A stretch of DNA of 64,000 nt, taken from Vreelandella arcis. Lineage in GTDB: Bacteria > Pseudomonadota > Gammaproteobacteria > Pseudomonadales > Halomonadaceae. Shown here in pieces: positions 26,780-39,088 of the stretch. The stretch covers positions 1-64,000 of the forward strand of contig NZ_FNII01000011.1 in the NCBI RefSeq assembly GCF_900103865.1, written 5' to 3'. Position numbers and translations under genes: made by a program. Each line of letters starts with the position of its first letter. Within the stretch, counting starts at the first letter, position 1. The notes under the pieces are model-generated. The model searched no databases, had not been told where the DNA came from, and worked only from the letters and a program-made list of their open reading frames with translations.

Positions 26780-28135
26780 ATGACATCAGCGTTGACACTT
26801 ACGGCACTGCCCTATCTACCAGACCCGCTTACGACGTTCGCGCAGCTACGCAAGCGCCCTGGCGCAGTATTGCTTGATAGCGGACGCCCGGTGGCCAACG
26901 GCCGGTTTGATATCCTCAGCAGTGATCCCTTGGCGACATTGGAAGTCGATGCCAACGGCACACCAAAGCTTGTGTCTGAAAAGTTGAACCCGCCTAACCG
27001 CTGGGCGGATGTCTTTGCTCCCCAGCAGTGGCTGCTTGAGCAGTTACCTTCCCCAGTGGAGCACATGGGCGAGCTGCCCTTCGCTGGCGGGCTGATCGGT
27101 TACTGGAGCTACGACCTGGGCCGTGAACAACAGTCCATCGCCAGTCAACAACCGCGCGTTAACGCCTTGCCTCAAGCCCGCATCGGTCTTTACGACTGGT
27201 GCATCACCTTCGATCACCACACGCAACAGGCTTGGTTGGTTGCCTCGTCGGCCCGCCGGGAACAGGTTATGCGCTGGCTTAGCCAGGAAGCGCCAACGCA
27301 GGCGCGTTTTTGTCTGACCGAACCTTTCCAGGCCGAACTAAACCGCGAGGATTACGACCAGCGTTTTCGTGCGGTGCAAAACTATATTCGCGCCGGCGAC
27401 TGCTACCAGATCAACCTTGCCCAGCGCTTCTCAGCGCCTTACCAAGGGGATGAATGGCAGGCGTATTTACGCCTTCGTCATGCCACTCCCACGCCGTTTT
27501 CGGGTTTTATGGCCTGGCAGGACAAAGCCGTGCTCTCGCTCTCGCCCGAGCGCTTTATTCGCTGCTATGAGGGACAGGTAGAAACCCGCCCGATAAAAGG
27601 GACACGCCCTCGAGGAGCAACGCCCAATGAGGACAAAGCCCTCGCCGAACAGCTAATTAACAGCACCAAAGACCGCGCGGAAAACGTAATGATTGTCGAT
27701 CTGCTGCGCAATGACCTGGGGCGCGTCTGCCAACCCGGCTCAATTCGCGTGCCGCAACTCTGTCATTTGGAAAGCTACCCCAACGTGCATCACCTGGTCA
27801 GCGTGATCCAGGGCCAGCTTCCCGACCCGCGCGCGGCGCTTGCCCTGCTGGCCGCCGCGTTTCCCGGCGGCTCGATTACCGGCGCGCCAAAGATTCGCGC
27901 CATGCAGATTATTGACGAGCTAGAGCCCTGCCAGCGCAGCGTATATTGCGGAAGCATGGGCTATGTCGACGTGCGGGGAAGTATGGACACCTCGATTGCC
28001 ATCCGCACCATGATGGCGGATGCCGGCAGGCTTCATGTATGGGGCGGCGGCGGTTTGGTCGCCGACTCCAAAGCCGACGAGGAATACACCGAGACACTCG
28101 ACAAAATTCGTCACCTTATCGATGCGCTGGAATAA
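26780..28135 (+). CDS. pabB: Aminodeoxychorismate synthase component I
   Basis: Converts chorismate plus ammonia to aminodeoxychorismate for p-aminobenzoate and folate. The chorismate-binding domain shows the catalytic-lysine motif PIKGTRPRG, which distinguishes PabB from TrpE (PIAGT), and the conserved GGSITGAPKIRAMQII. At 451 residues it is full length. No pabA neighbour is present; TrpG encoded at 44101 could supply ammonia, as in organisms with a shared glutaminase. Confidence 0.93.
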   Translation: MTSALTLTALPYLPDPLTTFAQLRKRPGAVLLDSGRPVANGRFDILSSDPLATLEVDANGTPKLVSEKLNPPNRWADVFAPQQWLLEQLPSPVEHMGELPFAGGLIGYWSYDLGREQQSIASQQPRVNALPQARIGLYDWCITFDHHTQQAWLVASSARREQVMRWLSQEAPTQARFCLTEPFQAELNREDYDQRFRAVQNYIRAGDCYQINLAQRFSAPYQGDEWQAYLRLRHATPTPFSGFMAWQDKAVLSLSPERFIRCYEGQVETRPIKGTRPRGATPNEDKALAEQLINSTKDRAENVMIVDLLRNDLGRVCQPGSIRVPQLCHLESYPNVHHLVSVIQGQLPDPRAALALLAAAFPGGSITGAPKIRAMQIIDELEPCQRSVYCGSMGYVDVRGSMDTSIAIRTMMADAGRLHVWGGGGLVADSKADEEYTETLDKIRHLIDALE

Positions 28136-28154
28136 GAAAAGCAGGTTTTAAATC

Positions 28155-28170
28155 AAAAAGAAATATAAAA
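28155..28170 (+). promoter_or_regulatory. AT-rich CysB-like motif upstream of cysH
   Basis: AAAAAGAAATATAAAA at 28155-28170 differs by little from AAAAAAGAATATAAAA upstream of the sulfate transporter (53462-53477). Both sit about 80 bases before genes expected to be activated by CysB. Binding is inferred. Confidence 0.4.
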
Positions 28171-28251
28171 GCCAAACCAAACGGTATTGGGGCGAACCGC
28201 CTGCCCTTTGGTAGCCTAGTGGCATAATCTTTCCGATGATAAGGAGGCAGC

Positions 28252-28872
28252 ATGTCCTCAGCACTAGACACCATTAACAGCGATTTCGCCAACAACCCTC
28301 AGGGGTTGATCGAGTGGGCCTTTAAGCAAGGCCAACGGCCGATTTGCACGACCAACTTCCGCCCGTTTGAAGCGGTGATTCTGCACATGGTGACCCAAGT
28401 AGACCCTGATATTCCCATTGTATGGATGGACAGCGGCTACAATACCGAGGCGACCTACCAGTTTGCCGATGAGGTAATCAAACAGCTTAATCTCAATATC
28501 GTGAGTTTCTTGCCCAAACGGACTCGCGCCCATCGTGAAGCGCTGGAAGGCCCGATGCCCGGCATCGATGATCCGCGCCATGCGGCGTTTACCCAAGAAG
28601 TCAAAATCGAACCCTTCGAACGCGCCCTGCGTGAAATGCAGCCGGACGTTTGGTTTACCGCCCTGCGCGCGGAAGACACCCCCGAGCGAGCCAAAATGCA
28701 GCCCGTTAGCCGCAACGACGATGGCCTGCTCAAGGTGGCGCCACTGCTACACTGGAGCGCCAAAGACATGTACCAATACTTGGAAGCCCATGGCCTGCCC
28801 AACAACTTCGATTACTTCGACCCTACCAAGGTCGAGGAAAAGCGCGAATGCGGGCTGCATTTACAGCACTAA
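28252..28872 (+). CDS. cysH: Phosphoadenylyl-sulfate reductase
   Basis: Reduces activated sulfate (PAPS or APS) to sulfite using thioredoxin. The PP-loop region IVWMDSGYNTEATYQFAD and the catalytic C-terminal ECGLH are present. The CC pairs that bind a [4Fe-4S] cluster in APS-type enzymes are absent, which favours PAPS as substrate. Length 206 is slightly short of E. coli CysH. GGAGG lies seven bases upstream of the ATG. It converges with cysB. An AT-rich segment 80-100 bases upstream resembles one before the sulfate transporter. Confidence 0.93.
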   Translation: MSSALDTINSDFANNPQGLIEWAFKQGQRPICTTNFRPFEAVILHMVTQVDPDIPIVWMDSGYNTEATYQFADEVIKQLNLNIVSFLPKRTRAHREALEGPMPGIDDPRHAAFTQEVKIEPFERALREMQPDVWFTALRAEDTPERAKMQPVSRNDDGLLKVAPLLHWSAKDMYQYLEAHGLPNNFDYFDPTKVEEKRECGLHLQH

Positions 28873-28899
28873 TCTCACATCAATACGCCTAGGCATCAC

Positions 28900-30196
<1,297 letters not shown>

Positions 30197-30520
30197 ATGG
30201 CTACTAATGTTGATGTCACCAACGCCAATTTTGAGCAGGAAGTCCTCAACGCCGAACAGCCAGTCCTGCTGAAATTCTGGGCGCCCTGGTGCGGCCCCTG
30301 CAAAGTCATGGCCCCGGTGGTCGATGAAGTCGCTGGCGAGCGCGGTGACAATCTGAAAGTCGTGAGTGTTAACGTTGACGACGCCCCTGAAATTGCCGCT
30401 GAACAAGGCGTGCGCGGCGTTCCCACTGTTATGCTTTTCAAAGCGGGCACCAAGGTGGCATCGCTGGTTGGCGCGCAGTCTAAATCGCAGCTAACGCAGT
30501 TTATTGACCAAAACGCCTAA
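30197..30520 (+). CDS. trxA: Thioredoxin 1
   Basis: Cytoplasmic dithiol reductant. WCGPC at about residues 32-36 inside FWAPWCGPCK, the cis-proline segment GVRGVPTVMLF and 107 residues are diagnostic. GGGAG precedes the ATG. Thioredoxin is the electron donor of CysH, whose gene lies 1.3 kb away. A GC-rich hairpin (30529-30554) lies just after the stop. Confidence 0.97.
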   Translation: MATNVDVTNANFEQEVLNAEQPVLLKFWAPWCGPCKVMAPVVDEVAGERGDNLKVVSVNVDDAPEIAAEQGVRGVPTVMLFKAGTKVASLVGAQSKSQLTQFIDQNA

Positions 30521-30528
30521 CGAACGCA

Positions 30529-30554
30529 TAACCGCCGACCTTGATCGGCGGTTA
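30529..30554 (+). terminator. Hairpin after trxA
   Basis: TAACCGCCGA pairs with TCGGCGGTTA around a six-base loop. No T-run follows (TGGTGC), so it may stabilise the mRNA end more than it terminates. Confidence 0.45.
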
Positions 30555-30611
30555 TGGTGCGCATTTCTGAAAACGCTAACCCACGCTTAGCTCGATAGAG
30601 CCTCGCTTACC

Positions 30612-31715
30612 TTATTGGCGTCTTAGCCACGGTGGGCGTCGCCCTTCTTTTCGACTCTTAGACTCGCCTCGCCGCCGCCCAGGGCCGAGTAGATAGGCAA
30701 TCCAGCGGGTTTGCGGATGGCTGTCCAACGCAATCTTAAGTGTCATGGTCAGTACCACCGAGAGCAGCATCCCCGCAGCGCCAAACACCCACCCCCATAC
30801 CACCAATGACAGAAACGCCACAAAGGTCGAAAGCCCTAACGCCCGCCCCATAATCCGTGGCTCAATCAAGTTCCCCAGCACAAAATTGATCGCCAAGTAC
30901 GCTGACGCCAGCAGTAATGCCTGCCATACCCCACCATCCTGGGCCACCAGCAGTAGCAATACCGGTGGAATCGCCGCAATGGCGGAACCAATATTGGGAA
31001 TAAAGTTAAGCGCAAACGCGAGCACCCCCCAAAGCAAAGGAAACTCAACGCCCACCATCAAGCACGACAGCCACACGAGAATACCGGTGGCCAAACTAAT
31101 CATCGTCTTAACGGCGAGATAGCGTTTCAACGTCAGGCTGAACTCACTAAAACGCTTTAAGCTCGGCGCAGGGTTTTCCAGAGCCACCGACACTTTATCG
31201 CGAAAGTTCAGCGTCTCGAATAACATGAAAATAACCAGCAACGCGACGATGGCGCTCTGCATGAACAGGTTGCCAAGCTCGCCCAATAACGCTGGCACCC
31301 AAGACCCTTCACCATCCATTTCCAACATAGAACTTAGTTGGTCTGGATCAATCGCCAACCCACGTGAAGCCAAGGCGTTCAATATGTCCCAATAATGTTC
31401 ATAGAGGCGTGCTTCAATATTAGGTAAGGCCTGAACAAAGGTACTGAAGCTGTTCACCACCAGAAGGCCAATCAGCAACAAAAACGCCAACATAAAAAAC
31501 AGCGTGAGCAAGGCCGACACCCGCAAACTCAACCCACAACGGTTCAGCCACTGCACCGGCGACGTACACACCACGGCAATGAAGATAGCCAGCAAAAGCG
31601 GAACCAGCAGATCCGCCCCCATTTTCATGCCACCGATGATGACCACCAAAGCGGCCAGTGCCAGCGTGGCATGTAATGGAACGCTGCGATAATCTTCATC
31701 CGATAAATTCGACAT
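30612..31715 (-). CDS. AI-2E family transporter (PerM-like membrane protein)
   Basis: A 367-residue polytopic inner-membrane protein with about eight hydrophobic segments. It shows the family pattern of two N-terminal helices, a long amphipathic linker (about 75-140) and a C-terminal cluster with FIPNIGSAIAAIPPVLLLL and GNLIEPRIMGRALGLSTFVAFLSL. The family includes TqsA and PerM; substrates are mostly unknown, with some members exporting autoinducer-2 or sodium. The last 25 residues are very basic (GRRRGESKSRKEGRR). GGAGG lies before the ATG. Confidence 0.88.
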   Translation of the reverse strand: MSNLSDEDYRSVPLHATLALAALVVIIGGMKMGADLLVPLLLAIFIAVVCTSPVQWLNRCGLSLRVSALLTLFFMLAFLLLIGLLVVNSFSTFVQALPNIEARLYEHYWDILNALASRGLAIDPDQLSSMLEMDGEGSWVPALLGELGNLFMQSAIVALLVIFMLFETLNFRDKVSVALENPAPSLKRFSEFSLTLKRYLAVKTMISLATGILVWLSCLMVGVEFPLLWGVLAFALNFIPNIGSAIAAIPPVLLLLVAQDGGVWQALLLASAYLAINFVLGNLIEPRIMGRALGLSTFVAFLSLVVWGWVFGAAGMLLSVVLTMTLKIALDSHPQTRWIAYLLGPGRRRGESKSRKEGRRPPWLRRQ

Positions 31716-31921
31716 ACCCCTCCATCCCTAAGCGATGTTGCCTTCCTATTAAAGCGGCAACGGTAATTTCGCACCAAGCGTGCAAACTTTTAGCATTTGT
31801 CTCACACAACTACCATACGGCTGAACTTTCACAAGTTGGCTGGATTCCAAGCAGAGTCTAGTCTTACTGCACCTACTCCGCCATATGCCTCGGCGGACGC
31901 TCATCAAAGGGAGACATATTG

Positions 31922-34067
<2,146 letters not shown>

Positions 34068-34141
34068 CTATGGGGTTATCCTGCCATGCGCAGCGCTGCT
34101 AACATAAGCGTATCGACCCTGATTAGCCAAGCGAGCTTTAA

Positions 34142-34732
34142 ATGACTCCCGCTTTTGAACAAACCCTTGCCGCCATCGATGCGCTGCACGCACAAGACCC
34201 GCGCTCGACCACGCTTGAGGACGGCACCTCGATGCCGCAAGAACTGGCTTATGCCCAGCGCATGAGCAAGTGGCTGGAACCTGTTTTTAATGCGCCCAGC
34301 GAACTGTTGCAACTGGCAGTGCGCGCCCAACATTTGCAGCGCTGGCAGGTACCCCGCGAAGAATATGAAAAAGGCCGGGTGGGCTATTTGACCTGGCGGC
34401 GCGACCAGGGCAAGCGGGCAGGCGAAACCACTGCCCAATTAATGCAGGAAGCCGGTTACAGCGCCGAGGATGCCAAACGTGTCGCGGCGATGATCGGCAA
34501 GAAAGGCCTGGGCCGCGATCCCGAGGTACAGGCGTTGGAAGACTGTGCCTGCCTGGTGTTTCTGGAAAACTACTTTGCCGATTTCTCGCGCAAGGTAGAA
34601 CACGACCACATGGTGCGTATCGTGCAGATGACCTGGCGTAAAATGTCGCCGCGTGCCCACGAGTTGGCGTTAGCGCTGCCCATGTCGGCTTCTTCCGCGG
34701 CCTTGGTTAAAGAAGCCTTGAGCGAGGCATAA
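34142..34732 (+). CDS. DUF4202 domain protein
   Basis: A 196-residue soluble protein of the DUF4202 family, recognised by ELAYAQRMSKWL, LQLAVRAQHLQRWQVPREEYEKGRVGYLTWR and ALEDCACLVFLENYFADF. The histidines and acidic residues in AQHLQRW and ALEDCACLVF hint at an HD-like metal site, but no function is established. A GC-rich hairpin (34732-34760) overlaps its stop codon. Confidence 0.8.
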   Translation: MTPAFEQTLAAIDALHAQDPRSTTLEDGTSMPQELAYAQRMSKWLEPVFNAPSELLQLAVRAQHLQRWQVPREEYEKGRVGYLTWRRDQGKRAGETTAQLMQEAGYSAEDAKRVAAMIGKKGLGRDPEVQALEDCACLVFLENYFADFSRKVEHDHMVRIVQMTWRKMSPRAHELALALPMSASSAALVKEALSEA

Positions 34733-34760
34733 CGCCGCCGCCCTGATGCACCGGCGGCGT
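34732..34760 (+). terminator. GC-rich hairpin at the DUF4202 gene end
   Basis: ACGCCGCCG (34732-34740) pairs with CGGCGGCGT (34752-34760). A clear T-run is absent, though TTATTTTTTTCC follows 30 bases later. Confidence 0.4.
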
Positions 34761-34821
34761 CGCTGCGGTAAAGTAGCGGTCTTATTTTTTTCCGCTTTCG
34801 GCAGTGACGGCTTGATCAATT

Positions 34822-37800
34822 ATGATTGCATCTCTGGATTCGCGCACCGCGCCATTTGAACGCCTGGGCACTCACTATGTGCGCTTTCTTGAAGCCCTCA
34901 AAACCCGCGGCTTCGAAGGCGAAATCGCGCCGGACTATGCGAACCGCACGGTGCTGGCGACGGATAACTCGATTTACCAGCGCCTGCCCCAGGCCGCGGT
35001 ATTCCCCAAGCACGCCGAAGACCTGGAACGGCTAGCCAAGCTGGCCGGCGAAGTCCCCCACCGCGATATCGTGCTCACCCCCCGCGGGGGCGGCACCGGC
35101 ACCAACGGTCAGTCGTTGACCGACGGCATCGTGGTGGATGTCTCCCGTCACATGAACCAGATTGTCGAGATCGACGTTGAGCATCGTCGGGTACGCGTCC
35201 AGGCGGGCGTGGTCAAAGACCAGCTAAACGCCGCGCTGAAACCTCACGGGCTATTTTTTGCCCCGGAACTGTCCACCTCCAACCGCGCCACGATCGGCGG
35301 CATGATTGCCACCGACGCCAGCGGCCAGGGCAGCTGTGAATACGGTAAAACCCGAGACCACGTCCTGGCGCTCGACACCATTCTGCTGGGCGGTAAGCAC
35401 TTACATAGCCATCCGCTCAGCGCCGATGAAGAGCACCAGGCCTGCCAGCAGGACGGCATTGTCGGCCGCGTGCACACCACCGCCGCCGATATCATCGACC
35501 AGCAGCGCGAACTGATCGACGCCACCTTTCCGCCGCTCAACCGCTGCCTGACCGGCTACGACCTGGCCCACCTGCGGGACGATAGCGGCCAGCTCAACCT
35601 CAACAGCCTGCTATGCGGCGCGGAAGGCTCGCTCGGGTTTCTCAACGAGGCCGTGCTCAATGTACTGCCGATCCCCAAGCACTCAACGTTAGTGAACGTT
35701 CGCTACGCCGGTTTTATGGAGGCACTGCGGGATGCCAAGGCGCTGATGGCGTCGAGCGCCCGCCCCACGTCCATCGAAACCATCGACGACACGGTGTTGC
35801 AGCTGGCAATGGAGGATTTCGTCTGGGATAGCGTGGCCGAGTTTTTCCCGGCTGGCGACACCCCCATTCGCGGCATTAACCTGATCGAGTTCAACGACGA
35901 CGACCCGGATGCCCTTGCCGAGCGCGTGCGGGCGTTTACCGATCATCTAAGTCAGGATGCCACGGTTGAGCGGCTGGGCTATACGCTGGCAGAAGGCCGC
36001 CCACAGATTCAAAAAGTTTACGGGATGCGCAAGCGATCGGTGGGCCTGCTGGGCAACGTACAGGGCGAAAAGCGCCCGTTGCCGTTCGTCGAGGACACCG
36101 CCGTGCCGCCCGAGCACCTGGCGGACTATATTGCCGAGTTCCGCGCAGCGCTGGATGCCCGCGGGCTTTCCTACGGCATGTTCGGCCATGTGGATGCCGG
36201 GGTATTGCACGTGCGCCCAGCGCTGGATATGAAAGACCCCGCGCAGGAAGCACTGATCCGGGAGATTTCCGACGAGGTAGCGGCGCTGACCCAGCGCTAC
36301 GGCGGGCTGCTATGGGGCGAACACGGTAAGGGCGTACGCTCTGAGTACGGCCCCCAATTTTTCGGCAAGCTCTACCCCAGCCTGCAGCGGGTCAAGGCCG
36401 CCTTTGACCCCTATAACCAGCTCAACCCCGGCAAAATTGCCTCGCCTTCGGACAAGGGCGAGTTGATTGCCCGGGAACACGATCCGGAGCTGCTCACCAT
36501 CGACGGTGTGCCGATGCGCGGCCAATTCGACCGCACCATCGACGAGCGCGCCTGGCAGGCCTACGACGCCGCGGTGTACTGCAACGGCAACGGCGCCTGC
36601 TACAACTACGACGTCGACGACCCCATGTGCCCTTCCTGGAAGGCCACGCGGGACCGCCGCCACTCGCCCAAGGGCCGCGCCAGCCTGATCCGTGAGTGGC
36701 TGCGCTTGCAGTCCAAAGCGGGCATCGACGTGGTGGAAGAGTCACGCAAGAAGAAAGCCGAAGGCGGCTGGGGCTTTATTAAGTCCTTCCCGCTGCGCTT
36801 GGCCAATACCCTGAGCCGCAAGCAACACCACGACTATTCCCATGAGGTTTACGATGCCATGGCGGGCTGTCTGGCGTGCAAATCCTGCGCCGGGCAGTGC
36901 CCGGTAAAGGTCAACGTGCCGCAGTTCCGTTCGCAGTTCTTGGAGGTTTACCACGGCCGCTACCTACGCCCGCTACGCGACTACGTGGTCGGCGGCACCG
37001 AGTTCATGCTGCCCGCCTTTGCCAAGATCACCCCGGCTTACAATGCCATTATGGGCCAGCCCTGGGTCGAGCAACTGATGCGCAAAGTCGTCGGCATTAG
37101 CGACTCCCCTGCGCTTTCCCGCGCTAATCTGAAAAAGAAGCTGCGCGCCTGGGGCGTTGCCGAGGCGACGCCCACCTCGCTTGCGCTGCTCACCGAGCAG
37201 CAGCGCGCCAACAGCGTGATTATCGTGCAGGACGCCTTTACCAGCCACTTTGAAGCCAAGCTGGTGATGGACATCGTCGAATTGTTATCGCGGCTGAACC
37301 TGCGAGTGTTCGTGATGCCTTTCTCAGCCAACGGCAAGCCGCTGCACGTGCAGGGCTTTTTAGGCGCCTTCGAGCGCACCGCGCAAAAGCAGGCCCAACG
37401 CCTGCGGACGCTAGCGCACTTTGACATCCCTCTAGTGGGCATCGACCCCGCCATGACGCTTACCTACCGCCAGGAATATGTGAAAGCACTGGGCGGTAAA
37501 GCAGTGCCCGAGGTGCTGATGCTTCAAGAATGGCTAGCGACCCGGCTCAACACCCTCGCTGTGCGCCCGCTCGAACTTAGCGACCCGGGCTATAAGCTGC
37601 TCTCCCACTGCACCGAAAGCACCAATGCGCCGGGCAGCCCCAAGGCGTGGCAGCAGGTGTTTGCGGCGTTTGGGCTTGAGCTTGAACTGGTCAGCACCGG
37701 CTGCTGCGGTATGTCCGGCACTTACGGGCATGAAACCCGCAATGTGGCAACGTCGAGAACCATCTACGCGCAGTCCTGGCAACCCCAGGTGGAAGCCAAC

Positions 37801-37920
37801 GAAAACGCGGGCAAGCTGCTGGCCACCGGCTACTCCTGCCGTAGCCAGGTTAAGCGCTACTCAGGCGAGGTGTTGCCTCACCCGCTGCAAGCGCTACTGA
37901 CCGCTCTCAAACGCAGTTAG
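34822..37920 (+). CDS. ydiJ: FAD- and Fe-S-containing oxidoreductase of the YdiJ type
   Basis: A 1032-residue fused enzyme. An N-terminal FAD-binding PCMH domain (LTPRGGGTGTNGQSLTDGIVVD, about residues 85-110) and FAD-oxidase C-domain (GHVDAGVLHVRP ... WGEHGKGVRSEYG) are followed by an alpha-helical ferredoxin (CLACKSCAGQCPVKVN, about 685-700) and a CCG domain (STGCCGMSGTYGHE). E. coli YdiJ has been assigned as a D-2-hydroxyglutarate dehydrogenase; substrates of this homologue could also be D-lactate-like. The start lies 89 bases after the DUF4202 gene. Confidence 0.88.
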   Translation: MIASLDSRTAPFERLGTHYVRFLEALKTRGFEGEIAPDYANRTVLATDNSIYQRLPQAAVFPKHAEDLERLAKLAGEVPHRDIVLTPRGGGTGTNGQSLTDGIVVDVSRHMNQIVEIDVEHRRVRVQAGVVKDQLNAALKPHGLFFAPELSTSNRATIGGMIATDASGQGSCEYGKTRDHVLALDTILLGGKHLHSHPLSADEEHQACQQDGIVGRVHTTAADIIDQQRELIDATFPPLNRCLTGYDLAHLRDDSGQLNLNSLLCGAEGSLGFLNEAVLNVLPIPKHSTLVNVRYAGFMEALRDAKALMASSARPTSIETIDDTVLQLAMEDFVWDSVAEFFPAGDTPIRGINLIEFNDDDPDALAERVRAFTDHLSQDATVERLGYTLAEGRPQIQKVYGMRKRSVGLLGNVQGEKRPLPFVEDTAVPPEHLADYIAEFRAALDARGLSYGMFGHVDAGVLHVRPALDMKDPAQEALIREISDEVAALTQRYGGLLWGEHGKGVRSEYGPQFFGKLYPSLQRVKAAFDPYNQLNPGKIASPSDKGELIAREHDPELLTIDGVPMRGQFDRTIDERAWQAYDAAVYCNGNGACYNYDVDDPMCPSWKATRDRRHSPKGRASLIREWLRLQSKAGIDVVEESRKKKAEGGWGFIKSFPLRLANTLSRKQHHDYSHEVYDAMAGCLACKSCAGQCPVKVNVPQFRSQFLEVYHGRYLRPLRDYVVGGTEFMLPAFAKITPAYNAIMGQPWVEQLMRKVVGISDSPALSRANLKKKLRAWGVAEATPTSLALLTEQQRANSVIIVQDAFTSHFEAKLVMDIVELLSRLNLRVFVMPFSANGKPLHVQGFLGAFERTAQKQAQRLRTLAHFDIPLVGIDPAMTLTYRQEYVKALGGKAVPEVLMLQEWLATRLNTLAVRPLELSDPGYKLLSHCTESTNAPGSPKAWQQVFAAFGLELELVSTGCCGMSGTYGHETRNVATSRTIYAQSWQPQVEANENAGKLLATGYSCRSQVKRYSGEVLPHPLQALLTALKRS

Positions 37921-37994
37921 CGTTGATCTCACCAACGCCAACCGACCGTTTGATTCTGGCATGCTGGGCGCATTAATAACGCTGGGGAGCGCCC

Positions 37995-39071
37995 TTGTTA
38001 CAATTCTCACCTCTCTCACGTGCCTCCACTTTGCTCGTCACTGTGGGGGCTGTCTTGTTACTGAGCCTGCCAGGGCCGGCAGCTGCCCAGGCAACGCGGG
38101 TGGAAACCCAGCAGGTTGAGGAAACACCGCGCATCGAGACGCTTCGCTTAACCGGCAGCGTTAGCGCCCCGCGCACTTCCCTGCTATCAACCGCTGAAGC
38201 GGGTCAGGTCGCAGCGCTGCATGTCGATCTAGGCGATCAGGTACGCCAAGGTGAGCGCTTATTAACCCTGGACATCCGAGAAGCCGAGATCGAGCGCCAA
38301 CGCGCCCAAGCCAATATTGCCCAGGCCCGCGCCGAGCGCGACGATGCCCAGCGGCGACTTAACGAAGCCAACCAGCTCTCGGCTCAGCAGAATATCGCCG
38401 CCAGCGAACAGCGCCAGCGGCAAACGACCCTGGCAGCCGCCGAAGCAACGCTAGACGCCCAACAAGCCGAACTAGCGCTATGGGAATTACGCTTATCCCG
38501 CCACGAAGTGACCGCCCCCTTTGATGCGTTCATCACCCGGCGAGAAAGCCAACCCGGCGAATGGGTCACGCCCGGTGACACGCTGATGACACTGGTGGAT
38601 GTCACCTCGCTAAGGTTGGATTTCTCGGTGCCCTTTTCGGCCTACGCACAAATGGATAATGCAACGCTAGACATCCGGCTGGAAGGCGACCCGCAGTGGT
38701 ATACCGCCCGTACCCAAACGCGGGTTCCACAAGACGCCAGCAGCCGCCAATTCCTATTGCGTGCCGAACCCACCGATACCCTCACCATGCTGCCGGGCAT
38801 GGCCGTTGAGGGGCGATTGCGGCTTGAGGGCGACATTGGCCCCAGCGTCCCCCGGGGTGCGTTGATCCGCCGCCCGGATGGCAGCGTGAGCGTTTGGTTG
38901 GCTCGCCAAGAAGACGACGCATGGCGGGCCTATGAACAACGCGTGGAGATTGGCAGCGGCCACGACGGCAATGTCGCTATCCTTGACGGTATCGAAGTGG
39001 GTGATCGCGTCATTGTGGTAGGCAACGAACGCCTGGAAGAGGGGCAGTCAGTGTCTCTCATTGACGACTAA
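37995..39071 (+). CDS. RND efflux membrane-fusion protein
   Basis: Periplasmic adaptor linking the inner-membrane RND pump to an outer-membrane channel. The signal peptide (LLVTVGAVLLLSLPGPAAAQA) is followed by a barrel-sandwich/lipoyl half (LSTAEAGQVAALHVDLGDQVRQGERLLTLD), an alpha-hairpin (about residues 95-150) and the second lipoyl half ending ALWELRLSRHEVTAPFDAFI. It has 358 residues. The start is TTG with GGGGAG about five bases upstream; no ATG lies near. It ends 17 bases before the pump gene. No outer-membrane factor is encoded nearby. Confidence 0.88.
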   Translation: MLQFSPLSRASTLLVTVGAVLLLSLPGPAAAQATRVETQQVEETPRIETLRLTGSVSAPRTSLLSTAEAGQVAALHVDLGDQVRQGERLLTLDIREAEIERQRAQANIAQARAERDDAQRRLNEANQLSAQQNIAASEQRQRQTTLAAAEATLDAQQAELALWELRLSRHEVTAPFDAFITRRESQPGEWVTPGDTLMTLVDVTSLRLDFSVPFSAYAQMDNATLDIRLEGDPQWYTARTQTRVPQDASSRQFLLRAEPTDTLTMLPGMAVEGRLRLEGDIGPSVPRGALIRRPDGSVSVWLARQEDDAWRAYEQRVEIGSGHDGNVAILDGIEVGDRVIVVGNERLEEGQSVSLIDD

Positions 39072-39088
39072 AAGGAGCGCCTTCGCGC

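Noticed and set aside
26780..28135. Chorismate-binding protein considered as TrpE
   Set aside because: It has the PIKGT catalytic-lysine motif of PabB and not the PIAGT of TrpE.
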